Source: Flexithrix dorotheae DSM 6795 | Lineage (GTDB): Bacteria; Bacteroidota; Bacteroidia; Cytophagales; Flammeovirgaceae | DNA: 64,000 nucleotides | Reading direction: 5' to 3' | Assembly (NCBI RefSeq): GCF_000379765.1 | Contig: NZ_KB903430.1 | Span: 158,945-222,944 of the forward strand | Part shown: one piece after another, positions 17,675-27,900 of the stretch | Layout of the letters: every line of letters starts with the position of its first letter | Numbering within the stretch: position 1 is the first letter of the stretch | Translations under genes and position numbers: made by a program | The notes under the pieces: generated by a model | Seen by the model: only the letters and a program-made list of their open reading frames with translations | Told to the model about the DNA's origin: nothing | Database searches by the model: none

Positions 17675-20047
17675 TTATTTCTTCACTTTAACTATAAGTT
17701 GTTCCTCCGATTGATTTCTCATCACCAGCATATTCACCGCAGGGGATTGATTGTATTTTTTAAGTGTCCAAAAAAAGTCTGTTATATTTTTTATTTTATG
17801 CCCTTCTACCTTCAGTACCACATCCCTGCTTTTTAGTCCATCCCCCTGGGCTGCATAACTTCCCTTCCACATCTTCAAAACAACAACCCCTTCCGGGGTA
17901 TTCAGGCCATAGGCGGATTGCTCCTCTTTTGAATCTACACTTTTAATTTCATTGCGTAACCAGGAAACCACCGGGCTTGAATTTCCTTTTATTTCATCCA
18001 TGTTTTTCAACTCAGGAATTTCCGGAGTTTTTGCCAGTTTTTTCAGCTGAGGACTCACTACCCCAAATTCATCCATAGGGAAATTTTTGAAACCCAGTGC
18101 CAATGCCGGAGAGGTTGCTTTCACACTAAAATTGAGTTGATCCGGATTTGAAAATTGTGGATCTCCAAAAGAGCTGTTCGCATCTATATTATAAATCTGG
18201 GCTTTCATCAGGGATTCCTTGTCGGGGAATAAATTGTAGTCAATTTCCTTTCCCCAGCTTAGTACATTCACATCTTTATATGAATCACGTACAATATTTC
18301 TGAGAAATACGTCCTCACAATTGGCAAACCATACATGTGGATGAAGGGTGTTGTTCACAGTAATATTATTTTCAACCACACGGTTAAATCCCTCTCTTAA
18401 TTTGATCCCGCCATTCAGGCATAAGTTATTGTAAATATGGTAATTTGAGGAGCCATCATCAAGATCGATATCCCAGCCATGATCACAACGAAAGCGGTTA
18501 TTCCTGATAATGGTAGTGTGAATCGCATCCCACTTGGGCATGTCAGGATTTGCCTGGGTAAGGCTATCCATTTTGTTCCGTTTCGGAAGCCAAAAACGGT
18601 CACGCCCCCAGGAATTAAAAGACCCATGATCGCCCGTTTCCAAAACGGTGTTAAAAACATCATTAAATTCCAGAATATGCCCACCCCAGGTTCCATCTCC
18701 AATATTGATTCCGGCTCTGGGGACATCATAAATGCTATTGTGGCAAACTGTGATATCCATTGCCATAGCAATTTGAACACCTGCAGTTTGTTTTTCAATC
18801 CTTCCAATTCTGTAAATCAAATTGTCTTCAGCCACACAATCCTTGGGATAAAATTCATTTTTTGGGCCTGAAACTGTATCCATCTCTTCCAGGGGAACAA
18901 ATTCTCCATATTGAAAAGCAGGAGACCTCACCGCAGAGGGGTGCCCTATAAAACAGATGGCACTTGCTCCACAGTCATGAATATGATTTTCTGCGATTGT
19001 AATATTTCTATTATATCCACTGATGAAAACAGCATTTCCACCCAAATTAGTAAACTCACAGGCAGACACTGAACAATTTTCCGCATTTTCTATCAAAACT
19101 GCTCCTCCCCGGTAAATCGTCCAGTCACTTCGCAAAAGCGGCTCGTAGGATTCCAAAAAAGTTCTTTGGGAAAATTCAAACCTTATTCCTTTTATAGCAA
19201 TATTTTGCACAGGCGACTTCTCTTCTCCTTTAATTTCAATCAGACTTTTTAATACCGCTCCTTCATATTTGGCAGTCAATAGGTCTATTCCATTTGCAGG
19301 CCAGTAATAAATTTTTTGAGTGGTTTTGTCTAAATACCATTCTCCCGGACTATCCAATTCTTCAAACACATTTTCCACCATCCTGTATTCCTCATGAGGT
19401 GGTGAGGGACGATTATTCTGAAAACCACCTTCCAACACCGGATTTCCCAAACTATCGATGCTGGTGATCACATAATGAAATCCTCCCCATTTCCCTCTGT
19501 GCATGGCATGGAAAATCGCCCCTGCTGGATTTGCCCAGGATTTTACTCGTTCCCGTGAAATGGCGTCTTTTGCGTGTCCCTGCCAATACCCCCCATTTTC
19601 ATCATAATTGGGATAACGGGCTAAAATTTGAGGCTTATTGTTTACAATGAACTGGTCAAAATCAATATCCTTAGATAAGCTGGCCTCATATATATGTTGG
19701 TCAAACTTTTTCCAGGAAAGGCTTAAAGGAACACTTCCTTTTACAATTACCCGGGAATTTCCTGCACCCTTTATTTCCAAACCATTTAATGAAGGATCTA
19801 TGCCAATTGGAGCGGATAAATGATATTCCCCAGGCAAAATATTAATAACTACTTTAGCTTTATTATTCCCCTGTTTGATTTGACGGGCTTTCAAAATGGC
19901 GTCTTCAATTTTTAGAAAAGGCGCATCCTTAGTCCCTTCCGGATCTTCTTTGCCATTTTCAGCCACAAAGATTTCAACAGCAGGCTGATTACAGCACTGC
20001 CAAATGAGCGAACCCAGGAGCAATAAAATATAAAGTCTACTTGTCAT
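17675..20047 (-). CDS. Parallel beta-helix protein with C-terminal PDZ domain (GH141-like?)
   Basis: A 790-residue probable lipoprotein; the N-terminus ends IWQCCNQ, an imperfect lipobox. From about residue 27, IFVAENGKEDPEGTKDAP begins a right-handed beta-helix of the type seen in GH141 and related enzymes. Useful blocks are FHAMHRGKWGGFHYVI, GGNAVFISGYNRNITIAEN, TGDHGSFNSWGRDRFW and CDHGWDIDLDDGSSNYHI. GH141 includes an alpha-L-fucosidase and a xylanase, which suits a fucose-rich target, but the family call is tentative. The last 90 or so residues form a PDZ-like domain (EGVVVLKMWKGSYAAQGDGL, then RDVVLKVEGHKI), unusual on a glycoside hydrolase. It is followed after 2 bp by GH29 B. Confidence 0.72.
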   Translation of the reverse strand: MTSRLYILLLLGSLIWQCCNQPAVEIFVAENGKEDPEGTKDAPFLKIEDAILKARQIKQGNNKAKVVINILPGEYHLSAPIGIDPSLNGLEIKGAGNSRVIVKGSVPLSLSWKKFDQHIYEASLSKDIDFDQFIVNNKPQILARYPNYDENGGYWQGHAKDAISRERVKSWANPAGAIFHAMHRGKWGGFHYVITSIDSLGNPVLEGGFQNNRPSPPHEEYRMVENVFEELDSPGEWYLDKTTQKIYYWPANGIDLLTAKYEGAVLKSLIEIKGEEKSPVQNIAIKGIRFEFSQRTFLESYEPLLRSDWTIYRGGAVLIENAENCSVSACEFTNLGGNAVFISGYNRNITIAENHIHDCGASAICFIGHPSAVRSPAFQYGEFVPLEEMDTVSGPKNEFYPKDCVAEDNLIYRIGRIEKQTAGVQIAMAMDITVCHNSIYDVPRAGINIGDGTWGGHILEFNDVFNTVLETGDHGSFNSWGRDRFWLPKRNKMDSLTQANPDMPKWDAIHTTIIRNNRFRCDHGWDIDLDDGSSNYHIYNNLCLNGGIKLREGFNRVVENNITVNNTLHPHVWFANCEDVFLRNIVRDSYKDVNVLSWGKEIDYNLFPDKESLMKAQIYNIDANSSFGDPQFSNPDQLNFSVKATSPALALGFKNFPMDEFGVVSPQLKKLAKTPEIPELKNMDEIKGNSSPVVSWLRNEIKSVDSKEEQSAYGLNTPEGVVVLKMWKGSYAAQGDGLKSRDVVLKVEGHKIKNITDFFWTLKKYNQSPAVNMLVMRNQSEEQLIVKVKK

Positions 20048-20200
20048 GATGCAAATTTTTGGGCAAATCTTATCTTTTTTTTGAAGGTAATGATCATAGG
20101 GTTTTACACCTAAATACCTTTTGTACAGGCTGTGCCAGGAGCACCCATACTTTGGCTAAAAAACCAGTGTACACCCTGTTATAATATTCCCCAGTGCAGT

Positions 20201-21547
20201 CTATTTTACATTTTCCAATAACGCTAACTTCACCACTGTAGCAATAGCATCAGGAGCTTTTTTGGGCAAATAGATGATTGTGCCTTCCTCTACTGTATCC
20301 ATCTTTAATTTCTTTCCGGAACCTGATAAAAGGTTTGCCTTTTTCACTTTAATATTTCCTTCAAGTAACAGTTTTCCATCTTCCGGCCAATCAAAAATAT
20401 GTGCATATAATACACCTTGTTTACTCGTAAACCTTCCCCAATCCGGCTTTTTAAATGGGCTTAAACCTGCTCCATAAATAGACTCCCCATTTACTTTCAC
20501 CCAATCTCCCATTTCTTTTAATCTTTCTACACTTGGTGAAGGAATTAGGCCTTCCGCAGTTGGCCCCACATTAAGCAAAAGGTTACCTCCTTTGGAAACA
20601 ATATCGATCAGATTATGAAGCAAAACTTCAGTACTCTTCCAATTATGGTCTGTAGCTTTAAAACCCCAGGTATTGTTCATGGTTAAACAGGATTCCCAAT
20701 CCGTGCTCAAGCCTGTTTCCGGAACTTCTTTTTCAGGGGTTCCAAAATCACCTACATAATTTCCTTCTTTATTCATCCCTTTCATGCCATTTCTCCCCTT
20801 ATCCACCCTGTTGTTGACAATAATATTGGGCTGGGTGTCCAGTATTAATTGATACATTTCCTTACCCATTTCTGTGGTATAATCCGGAATCCATTCCCCA
20901 TCAAACCACATCACCCCTACTTCTCCATATTGAGTGAGCAATTCTTTCACCTGAGGTTTAAAATAGTTCTCATAATATTTGGGAAAGTTTGGATTGGACA
21001 CGGATTGGTCCCTTTGCCCGGCATTGTAATTTGGGAAAAGTGGAGCCTGTGCATCGGGGTGATGCCAATCGGTAATCGAATGATAAAAGCATAATTTTAT
21101 ACCTTCTTTTTTACAGGCTATTGACAACTCCTTCAGAATATCCCGCTTAAAAGGTGAAGCATCCATAATATCATAATCAGTCACTTCAGAATCCCACAAA
21201 CAAAAGCCATCATGGTGCTTGGAAGTGATCACCATATATTTCATCCCGGCATTTTTGGCTATGGACACCCATTCATCTGCATTGAATTTCACGGGGTTAA
21301 ATTTGGCTGCAAACTGCTCATACTCCGCAATTGGAATATCCAGTTTGTCCATGATCCATTCTGCATTTCCCCTTACCGTATCTCCCTTATAAATACCGGC
21401 AGGTTCTGCATATAATCCCCAGTGGATAAACATTCCAAACCGAGCCTCTCGCCACCATTCCATCCTTTCATCATCCGAAAGATTTTGAGCAAAAGCGCAA
21501 TTAATTTGGGAGAGAAGAAAAAGGCTAATTATGATCAATTTTTTCAT
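20201..21547 (-). CDS. GH29 alpha-L-fucosidase A
   Basis: A 448-residue secreted alpha-L-fucosidase. ATG 21,547 is chosen because MKKLIIISLFLLSQINCAFA is a clean signal peptide; the frame is open upstream to a TTG at 21,580, and an ATG at 21,556 is also possible. The fold begins WWREARFGMFIHWGLYAEP, with TSKHHDGFCLWDS next and the nucleophile Asp216 in MWFDGEW. It has the normal length of a catalytic domain plus small beta domain and no extra module. It follows GH88 by 42 bp and precedes the beta-helix/PDZ gene by 153 bp. Released fucose would be imported by an unlinked or distal transporter. Confidence 0.93.
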   Translation of the reverse strand: MKKLIIISLFLLSQINCAFAQNLSDDERMEWWREARFGMFIHWGLYAEPAGIYKGDTVRGNAEWIMDKLDIPIAEYEQFAAKFNPVKFNADEWVSIAKNAGMKYMVITSKHHDGFCLWDSEVTDYDIMDASPFKRDILKELSIACKKEGIKLCFYHSITDWHHPDAQAPLFPNYNAGQRDQSVSNPNFPKYYENYFKPQVKELLTQYGEVGVMWFDGEWIPDYTTEMGKEMYQLILDTQPNIIVNNRVDKGRNGMKGMNKEGNYVGDFGTPEKEVPETGLSTDWESCLTMNNTWGFKATDHNWKSTEVLLHNLIDIVSKGGNLLLNVGPTAEGLIPSPSVERLKEMGDWVKVNGESIYGAGLSPFKKPDWGRFTSKQGVLYAHIFDWPEDGKLLLEGNIKVKKANLLSGSGKKLKMDTVEEGTIIYLPKKAPDAIATVVKLALLENVK

Positions 21548-21589
21548 TAAAGTCATTTTGGAAAATTTCAGTTTTTTCAATTTAATAAT

Positions 21590-22804
21590 CTACATACCTG
21601 CTAAATTCCCGGCATCCTGCATTTTTTTAAGTCGCATTAATGCTTCCAGATAATAATAGTCTGCGTAAATAATGGATGCATCTATTTCTGTTCCATTAGG
21701 TTTGTGGCCGGTAGAATGAAGTAAAAATGCCTGATTCTTATCTCCACTCAGATACTGTGGAGTGGATAATTTTGTCATCAAATCAATGGCTGCATTTCTA
21801 TATTTAGTTTTTAATTCTTTGTCTTCTACAAATTTTGAAAGTTCTAACATACCAGAGGCTGCAACTGCTGCGGCAGAGGCATCTTTCGGGGCATTAGGAA
21901 TCTCCGGGTCATCAAAATCCCAATAGGGAATACCATCCGCTGGCAATCTATTGATAAAAACATCTGCCAATTGCTGAGCAGTTTGTAAAAATGTCTTGTC
22001 CTGGGTTTCTTTAAAACACATGGTATAGCCATAAATTCCCCAGGATTGTCCTCTTGCCCATTGGGAATCATTGGCATAGCCCTGATGAGTCACTCCTTTA
22101 ATAAAATGACCGTCTGTTGTATCAAAAACTGCCACATGATAAGTACTGTAATCTGATCGGATTAAAGTTTCCATCGATCTTTTTGCATGGTTTACCGCAA
22201 TGTTGTACAATTCTGGATCTCCTCCATTTTTTGAGGCCCAAAATAAAAGCTCCAGATTGATCATATTATCGATAATGGTATTGTGGGGCCAGTTCATTTT
22301 TTCTCGCATGGCTGGCCAGGAAAGGATGGTTCCCACTGTAGGATTATAAAGAGTGGCAAGGGAATCTGCCGCCTTTAACAATAAATCATGGTATGCCGGA
22401 TCTTTTTCTAATCTATAGCCATTACCAAAACTACAGAAGAGCATAAAACCAAGGTCATGGTTATCTACCGGAACATCAAGTACACCTTTCAATGGCGCAG
22501 TATATTTTTCGGCATTTTTAAGTATAGTAGCATCTCCTGAGGCCTCATAGGCATACCACAAAAGCCCAGGCCAAAATCCACTTGTCCAATCATGAATTCC
22601 AACCTTATTCCATTTCTTTTGATCCGGATAAATATTTCTTGGAAGGTTTTCTGCATCGGGCAAATCGGCAATGCTCATTTTAACTTTTTCAACACAATAG
22701 TTCAACATACTATCGGTATCCAGTGTTGCTTCTGCTGGTTGCTTAGTAGAACAGGATTCCAGAAATACCAACAGACATATTGGAATTATATAAATTATTT
22801 TCAT
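21590..22804 (-). CDS. GH88 unsaturated glucuronyl hydrolase (lipoprotein)
   Basis: A 404-residue member of GH88, which hydrolyses unsaturated uronic acids from the non-reducing end of lyase products. ATG 22,804 is chosen over the in-frame GTG at 22,807. The lipobox is VFLESC (Cys18). The two conserved Asp residues of the family are seen in VDNHDLGFML (Asp117) and NTIIDNMINLELLFW (Asp179). DWTSGFWPGLLWYAYE and WARGQSWGIYGY are further family blocks. Its presence shows that the locus expects lyase-generated 4,5-unsaturated uronates, which fits the two heparinase-type lyases. It is the first enzyme gene after susD, separated by 235 bp and a hairpin. Confidence 0.93.
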   Translation of the reverse strand: MKIIYIIPICLLVFLESCSTKQPAEATLDTDSMLNYCVEKVKMSIADLPDAENLPRNIYPDQKKWNKVGIHDWTSGFWPGLLWYAYEASGDATILKNAEKYTAPLKGVLDVPVDNHDLGFMLFCSFGNGYRLEKDPAYHDLLLKAADSLATLYNPTVGTILSWPAMREKMNWPHNTIIDNMINLELLFWASKNGGDPELYNIAVNHAKRSMETLIRSDYSTYHVAVFDTTDGHFIKGVTHQGYANDSQWARGQSWGIYGYTMCFKETQDKTFLQTAQQLADVFINRLPADGIPYWDFDDPEIPNAPKDASAAAVAASGMLELSKFVEDKELKTKYRNAAIDLMTKLSTPQYLSGDKNQAFLLHSTGHKPNGTEIDASIIYADYYYLEALMRLKKMQDAGNLAGM

Positions 22805-22995
22805 CACTTTTTATCTTGGATTAGACCATTGAGAAATTCTTTTTTATTACCCATACCGGCAGAGCTGAACAGTAAATCTCCAATTAAAATTAATCCGTCC
22901 TCTTTCATTGTTTATAGAATAAATATTTAAAGAAGTTGAATAAAGTAAGCCCTAATCCTATCCGCCATGAAATCCCTTACTTTAATCAACTTCAA

Positions 22996-23022
22996 ATAGC
23001 CGGCAGGTTAACTGCCGGCTAT
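22996..23022 (-). terminator. Post-susD hairpin (attenuator or RNA end)
   Basis: A perfect 11-bp stem, atagccggcag pairing with ctgccggctat, closes a 5-base loop 18 bp past the susD stop. The T-tract after it on the minus strand is weak, so it may terminate only partly or protect the 3' end of the susCD message. Either would let susCD be expressed more than the enzyme genes. Confidence 0.65.
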
Positions 23023-23039
23023 CGATTGAAATACACCCA

Positions 23040-24929
23040 TTACCACTCAGGGTTTTGCAATAAGTTAGGATTCAATTCTATTTCATTCAATGGAATTGGA
23101 TCTATGTAATTCTTTATGGAAAAATTGCGGTTTCCTGCAGCATCAATAATCAATGCACCAGGTTTAGTAGTCGCAATTCCCGCATAGCTGGAAACACTTT
23201 GTTCAGTCTGCGTAAGCCCATAAGGCCAAACACCATCCGCATAAATTAATGTACCAGGATTTTTGGGATTTTCAGCTGTTTCGTACTCTGTTCCAGTGAT
23301 ATAGGTAATACATACATTTTTATTCAATTCATCAGGAGCGATATTCCATCTTTTTAAGTCATCGAATCGGAAATTTTCCCCAAATAATTCAATGGCCCGC
23401 TCTCTGCGAATTTCACCCAACATATTCAAATCACCATAAGGTCCGATTAAGGCATTGGTTAAAGGAGCTACTCCAGAACGCTCTCTGATTTGGTTGATCG
23501 AAATATCCAGATCTCCATCTGAGATTGTTCCATTGCCCAATTCCACAGTAGCTTCAGCATAAATTAACAACACTTCTGCATACCTGATAAGGGGATAATT
23601 AAATGACTCCTCTCTGGTTTCCCTTAACATATATTCTGTGGTAAACTTACGCCCCATATAACCGTTGTTCCTTGGTGAACCAGGACTTGTAAGGTTGGGA
23701 ACATACCGGTAATCATATTCAATTCCACTGTCTTCAAAATCAACTCCATATTGCGCTCCTCCACCGTCTGTATTAGAGCCCCATCCCCAATATTGTTTTA
23801 AAGGTTCCCTGATCAGTTTTATCCTAAGGTCACGATTTTCAAATTCTGAAGTCATCATGTCATAGCCCTGAAATACTGATGAAAACTGCACAGGTAATCC
23901 ATCAGCACACAAATACATATCCATCAACTTTCGAGAAGGTGTATGCGGTTTGGCATGCGTAATATTTTCATTAATCCGTCTTAATGTAAAATCATAAACT
24001 GTTTGAAATATATACTCCCTGTTATCTGCTTTGGTCAAACCACCTGGGTTTGAGCCCCCGTCTTCCAAATTAAACAGATAGTAAAGGTGATCATCACCAA
24101 TATCATGACGGTGATCCCAAAGTTCATACGCACCACTATTCATCACATCAAGAGCAGCTTGCTTAGCACCTGCAAACATATCCGTAACACTTGGATAACC
24201 CGCTGGCTTTACCGAACCGGCACCTGTGGTAACACCGTCACCATCTGTAGCTTCTCCCACATATTTTTCCCATGTCGCTTCATAAAGCAATATCCTGGCT
24301 TTAAATGATTTAGCTGCTTCAAGGGTAAGTTTCCCCTGGCTTTCTGCACCCATTGTATTCTGAGAAGGCAATCCTTCAATAGCCATGTCCAGGTCTTTAA
24401 TCATCTGGTCTACCACTTCATATCTGCTATTTCTTGCCTGGTAAACTTCATCAGAATTTACATCCAATGAATTTGTAATCACTGGCACTCCCCCAAATCG
24501 CTTAAGTAAATTGTAATGGTGCCAGGCCCTAAAAAAGTGAGCCGTAGCTACGGAAACAGCAATTTCACTTTGTTCTCCAGGATATTCTTCCGCTTTTTCT
24601 ATCAACTGGTTTACCGCTCGGAGTTGAGCATAGTTATTTTTCCAAATATCATCGGTGGTAGGAATTATCGTATTTCCCCAGGCATAATTTTCATTGTCAC
24701 CAATGTTGTTCGATAAATCCGTTTGCTCATCTCCATCCAAAAATGCCAACCGAGTATAAAAATAATTTGCGGCTGTTTCGAACTGATCTGGTGTTTGGAA
24801 ATACACCGCTTCACTTACGGTAGATTCAGGCAACTGATCCAAATAGTCTTCACAACTACTCAACATAAATCCGAAGAGTAAAATAGTAAGACTGCATATT
24901 TTGATATATCTATTTTTCATTTTCTTCAT
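23040..24929 (-). CDS. susD: SusD/RagB-family surface glycan-binding lipoprotein
   Basis: A 629-residue SusD-family outer-surface lipoprotein. The lipobox is FMLSSC (Cys26), followed by EDYLDQLPESTVSEAVYF, the typical SusD N-terminus. TPR-type helices follow (HFFRAWHHYNLLKRFGGVP), and the C-terminal RagB/SusD domain includes PLIRYAEVLLIYAEATVELG and IRRERAIELFGENFRFDDLKRW. It caps the SusC channel and captures glycan at the surface. It is 14 bp downstream of susC. The symbol names the family, not orthology to the starch gene. Confidence 0.95.
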   Translation of the reverse strand: MKKMKNRYIKICSLTILLFGFMLSSCEDYLDQLPESTVSEAVYFQTPDQFETAANYFYTRLAFLDGDEQTDLSNNIGDNENYAWGNTIIPTTDDIWKNNYAQLRAVNQLIEKAEEYPGEQSEIAVSVATAHFFRAWHHYNLLKRFGGVPVITNSLDVNSDEVYQARNSRYEVVDQMIKDLDMAIEGLPSQNTMGAESQGKLTLEAAKSFKARILLYEATWEKYVGEATDGDGVTTGAGSVKPAGYPSVTDMFAGAKQAALDVMNSGAYELWDHRHDIGDDHLYYLFNLEDGGSNPGGLTKADNREYIFQTVYDFTLRRINENITHAKPHTPSRKLMDMYLCADGLPVQFSSVFQGYDMMTSEFENRDLRIKLIREPLKQYWGWGSNTDGGGAQYGVDFEDSGIEYDYRYVPNLTSPGSPRNNGYMGRKFTTEYMLRETREESFNYPLIRYAEVLLIYAEATVELGNGTISDGDLDISINQIRERSGVAPLTNALIGPYGDLNMLGEIRRERAIELFGENFRFDDLKRWNIAPDELNKNVCITYITGTEYETAENPKNPGTLIYADGVWPYGLTQTEQSVSSYAGIATTKPGALIIDAAGNRNFSIKNYIDPIPLNEIELNPNLLQNPEW

Positions 24930-24943
24930 ATTAACATTTAAAA

Positions 24944-27900
24944 TTAAAAGGTAACTTCAAGCCCGAAGATTACAGATTTGTTATAAGGCACGGTATTTCC
25001 CTGATGGGCACTTGTAGTCATCTCCGGATCCATTCCATCCTTCACATTAGAAATCACGAATAAATCATTGGCAGTAACAGAAAGCCTTACCCTATCGATT
25101 TTGGCTTTAGCAAGTAACTCCTGAGGAAGGGTATAACCCAAGGAAAGAATTTTGGCTCGCAAATAAGAGGCTTTTACGACATTAATGTCATTAGGGTGAC
25201 CATAATTCCAGTTTTTTCTATGTCCGTTATAAAAAATTGCAGGCCATTCCGCTCCCTGATTACTTTCAGTCCAGGTATTGCCTAAGAAAGCACTGTTTTG
25301 ATTCATCCACCATCGGCTAAATGGAAATGCCAGACCACCTGTTCTTAATACATTTTGGTTAGCCACTCCCTGGAAAAAGGCACTAAAATCAAACCCTTTC
25401 CATTGCGCTCCCAGCCTGACACCTAAACTGTAATGAGGGTTGGCATCACCAAAATAAACCAAATCATCTTCATTAATAATTCCATCACCATTTACATCCA
25501 CACGCTTCACTGTTCCAGGAACCAATCGGTTAGGGCTTCTGTAAGGAGGAAGTATGGTACCTGATTTCATGTTATTTTGGTCATTTTCGCTTTCAAACCC
25601 ATGAGCATTATAATAAGCCAAAACCTCCTCTTCTGTAGAAAGTATGCCATCTGTAACATAGGTATAGATGGAGTTTAGTGGTTTACCTTCTATACTTGTA
25701 TTCAACCCTCTCACAATTGCGTTTGCACCTTCCATTCGGGTAACTTCACTTTTGGTATCCCATACCATTACTCCAACATTGTAAGCAACTGACCCAACTT
25801 TGTCTTTCCAATTTAAGGCAAGCTCCCAGCCTTTGGTGGTAAAATCTCCACTATTTGTTTTAGGAGCAGTTGCACCCAGTACCTGTGGATAGGTCACATT
25901 CACCAACATCCCCTTGTTTTCACGAATAAAATATTCAGCAGTACCACTTAATTTATTATTCAGGATAGCAAAATCAAGGGCAAAATTGGTGGTGGCAATA
26001 CGTTCCCAGGTACGATCTGTGGTAGTCATGCCACTGATCCAGGCAGTATTGGCCAGGCTTGGAGACGCTCCAAAAATTGTGGATCCGGCTCCCATATTGG
26101 AGATATAGTCATAAGCCCCAATACCTGTTACAGAACCTGTTTCACCATAGGAAGCCCGCAGTTTTAAGTTATTAAACAAACCACCTTTCATAAAACCCAT
26201 TTCAGAAATTCTCACACCCACAGAACCTCCGAAGAAGTTCTTCCATCTATAATCCGGGTGCAATTGTGATGAACCATCTCTTCTGGCTAATGCTTCAAAA
26301 AGGTAAATCCCATCGTAATCGTAATTAAATCTTCCCAGATAAGATATCAGACCAACTGTCCAGCTTCCAGTCTGGAAATCACCTTCTTTTCCCGCATTTT
26401 TTTGTGTGGTAACATCTCCTGTATTGAGGTCATCCAAATCGTCTGAAGCCATGTTCGAACGGGACATGAAGCTTCTGGTAAGGTCATCCTGCTGAGCTGT
26501 AGCGCCAAGTGTAAACCCAAGGTTGTTTTTGCCCAGGGAAAAATTGTAATTACCCTGCAAAGAATGCATCTGGGTAAAATCCTGAGTCTGATATATCTTC
26601 ATGTATGAAGTCAACAATGTGGTAGGTGTATAGGAAACATTTCCATCCCAATCATACATGGTTACAGAGGTTTTCCTTTCCTTTTTTTCTGTATTACGCA
26701 AGCCTGCATTGATATCATAACTGAAGGAAAGCCCTCTTACATGTTTATCCAGATCAAGCGTGATTTTACCTCCCAGACGAAGCACTCTGTCTGATGTTTT
26801 TGTTCTTCCACCTTCGTCAAGTTTGGCTAACATGTTATTGGCACCAAAGATATCATAATACTGCCCCTGTGGATTGTATAGAGGGAAAAGATACATATCC
26901 TGAACACCTTCCCCAACACCCTGGGTTGGCCCATCAATTAACCTGTCGTCATAAGAAACATTAAACTCAGCCCTTAAAGCATCACTGATGTCATAACCCA
27001 AATTAGTTCTGAAGTTAAACCTTTTTGCTCCATCATAAACAAACTCAATTGGAGAACGCTCATCATTATAACCGAAGGAAGTCCTATAGGTCACTTTTTC
27101 ATTTCCACCAGAAAGAGCAAGATTATGCCTTTGAGAAGCGGTAGTACCATAAACTGCATCATATTGATTAACATCAGCAAATCGGTGATCCTTGCCAAGC
27201 CAGAAATAAGACTCCGGAGCCATAGGCATGGTACCATCAATAATAGACACTAATTCATCTCTGGTAAAAAAACGATAATTTGAGGCTGCATCCACAAAAT
27301 CACCGTTAGCATCCTGATAAGTAATTCCATCATTATCACCCGCTTCTAACCATAGTTGCGCCCACTCATTCAAATTGGCAACTGGAAAATCGTTGGCATA
27401 ATTTATCTGGTATTGGCCACTGTAGTCTACTTTTACACTGCCTTGTTTCCCTTTTTTGGTGGTCACCAAAATAACACCTCCTGCAGCTCTGGTTCCATAA
27501 ATCGCTGCGGCAGCATCCTTCAATACGGATATATTTTCAATATCATTAGGGTTTATGGTAGAGAGTTGCCATTCGGGAACAATTAATCCATCTAAAACAA
27601 CGAGTGGAGAAACGCCATTAACCGAAATGTCCCCTCTGATTTTTATGTCTAAACCTTCTTGCCCAGGTCGGGAGGAAGTTCTGGTAACCACTAAACCAGG
27701 AACTTCTCCCTGCAAGGCCAAAGCAGCACTGGAAGTCGGTTTCGACTTGATAATATCATCCCCTTTAACCTGCACTACAGATCCTGTTAAGGTGGCTTTT
27801 TTCTGTGTACCATATCCCACTACCACCACTTCTTCCAGTTGTTCCATGTCAGTTTCCAGCGCAACATTTATTACCGACTGTGCCCCTACAAGCACTTCAT

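Noticed and set aside
15942..21547. GH29 pair as a simple tandem duplication
   Set aside because: The two proteins differ in length, nucleophile context (WWD versus WFD) and C-terminal module, and are separated by another enzyme gene.
22996..23022. Full terminator ending the susCD transcript
   Set aside because: The T-run after the stem on the minus strand is weak and the enzyme genes downstream have no other visible promoter, so complete termination is unlikely.
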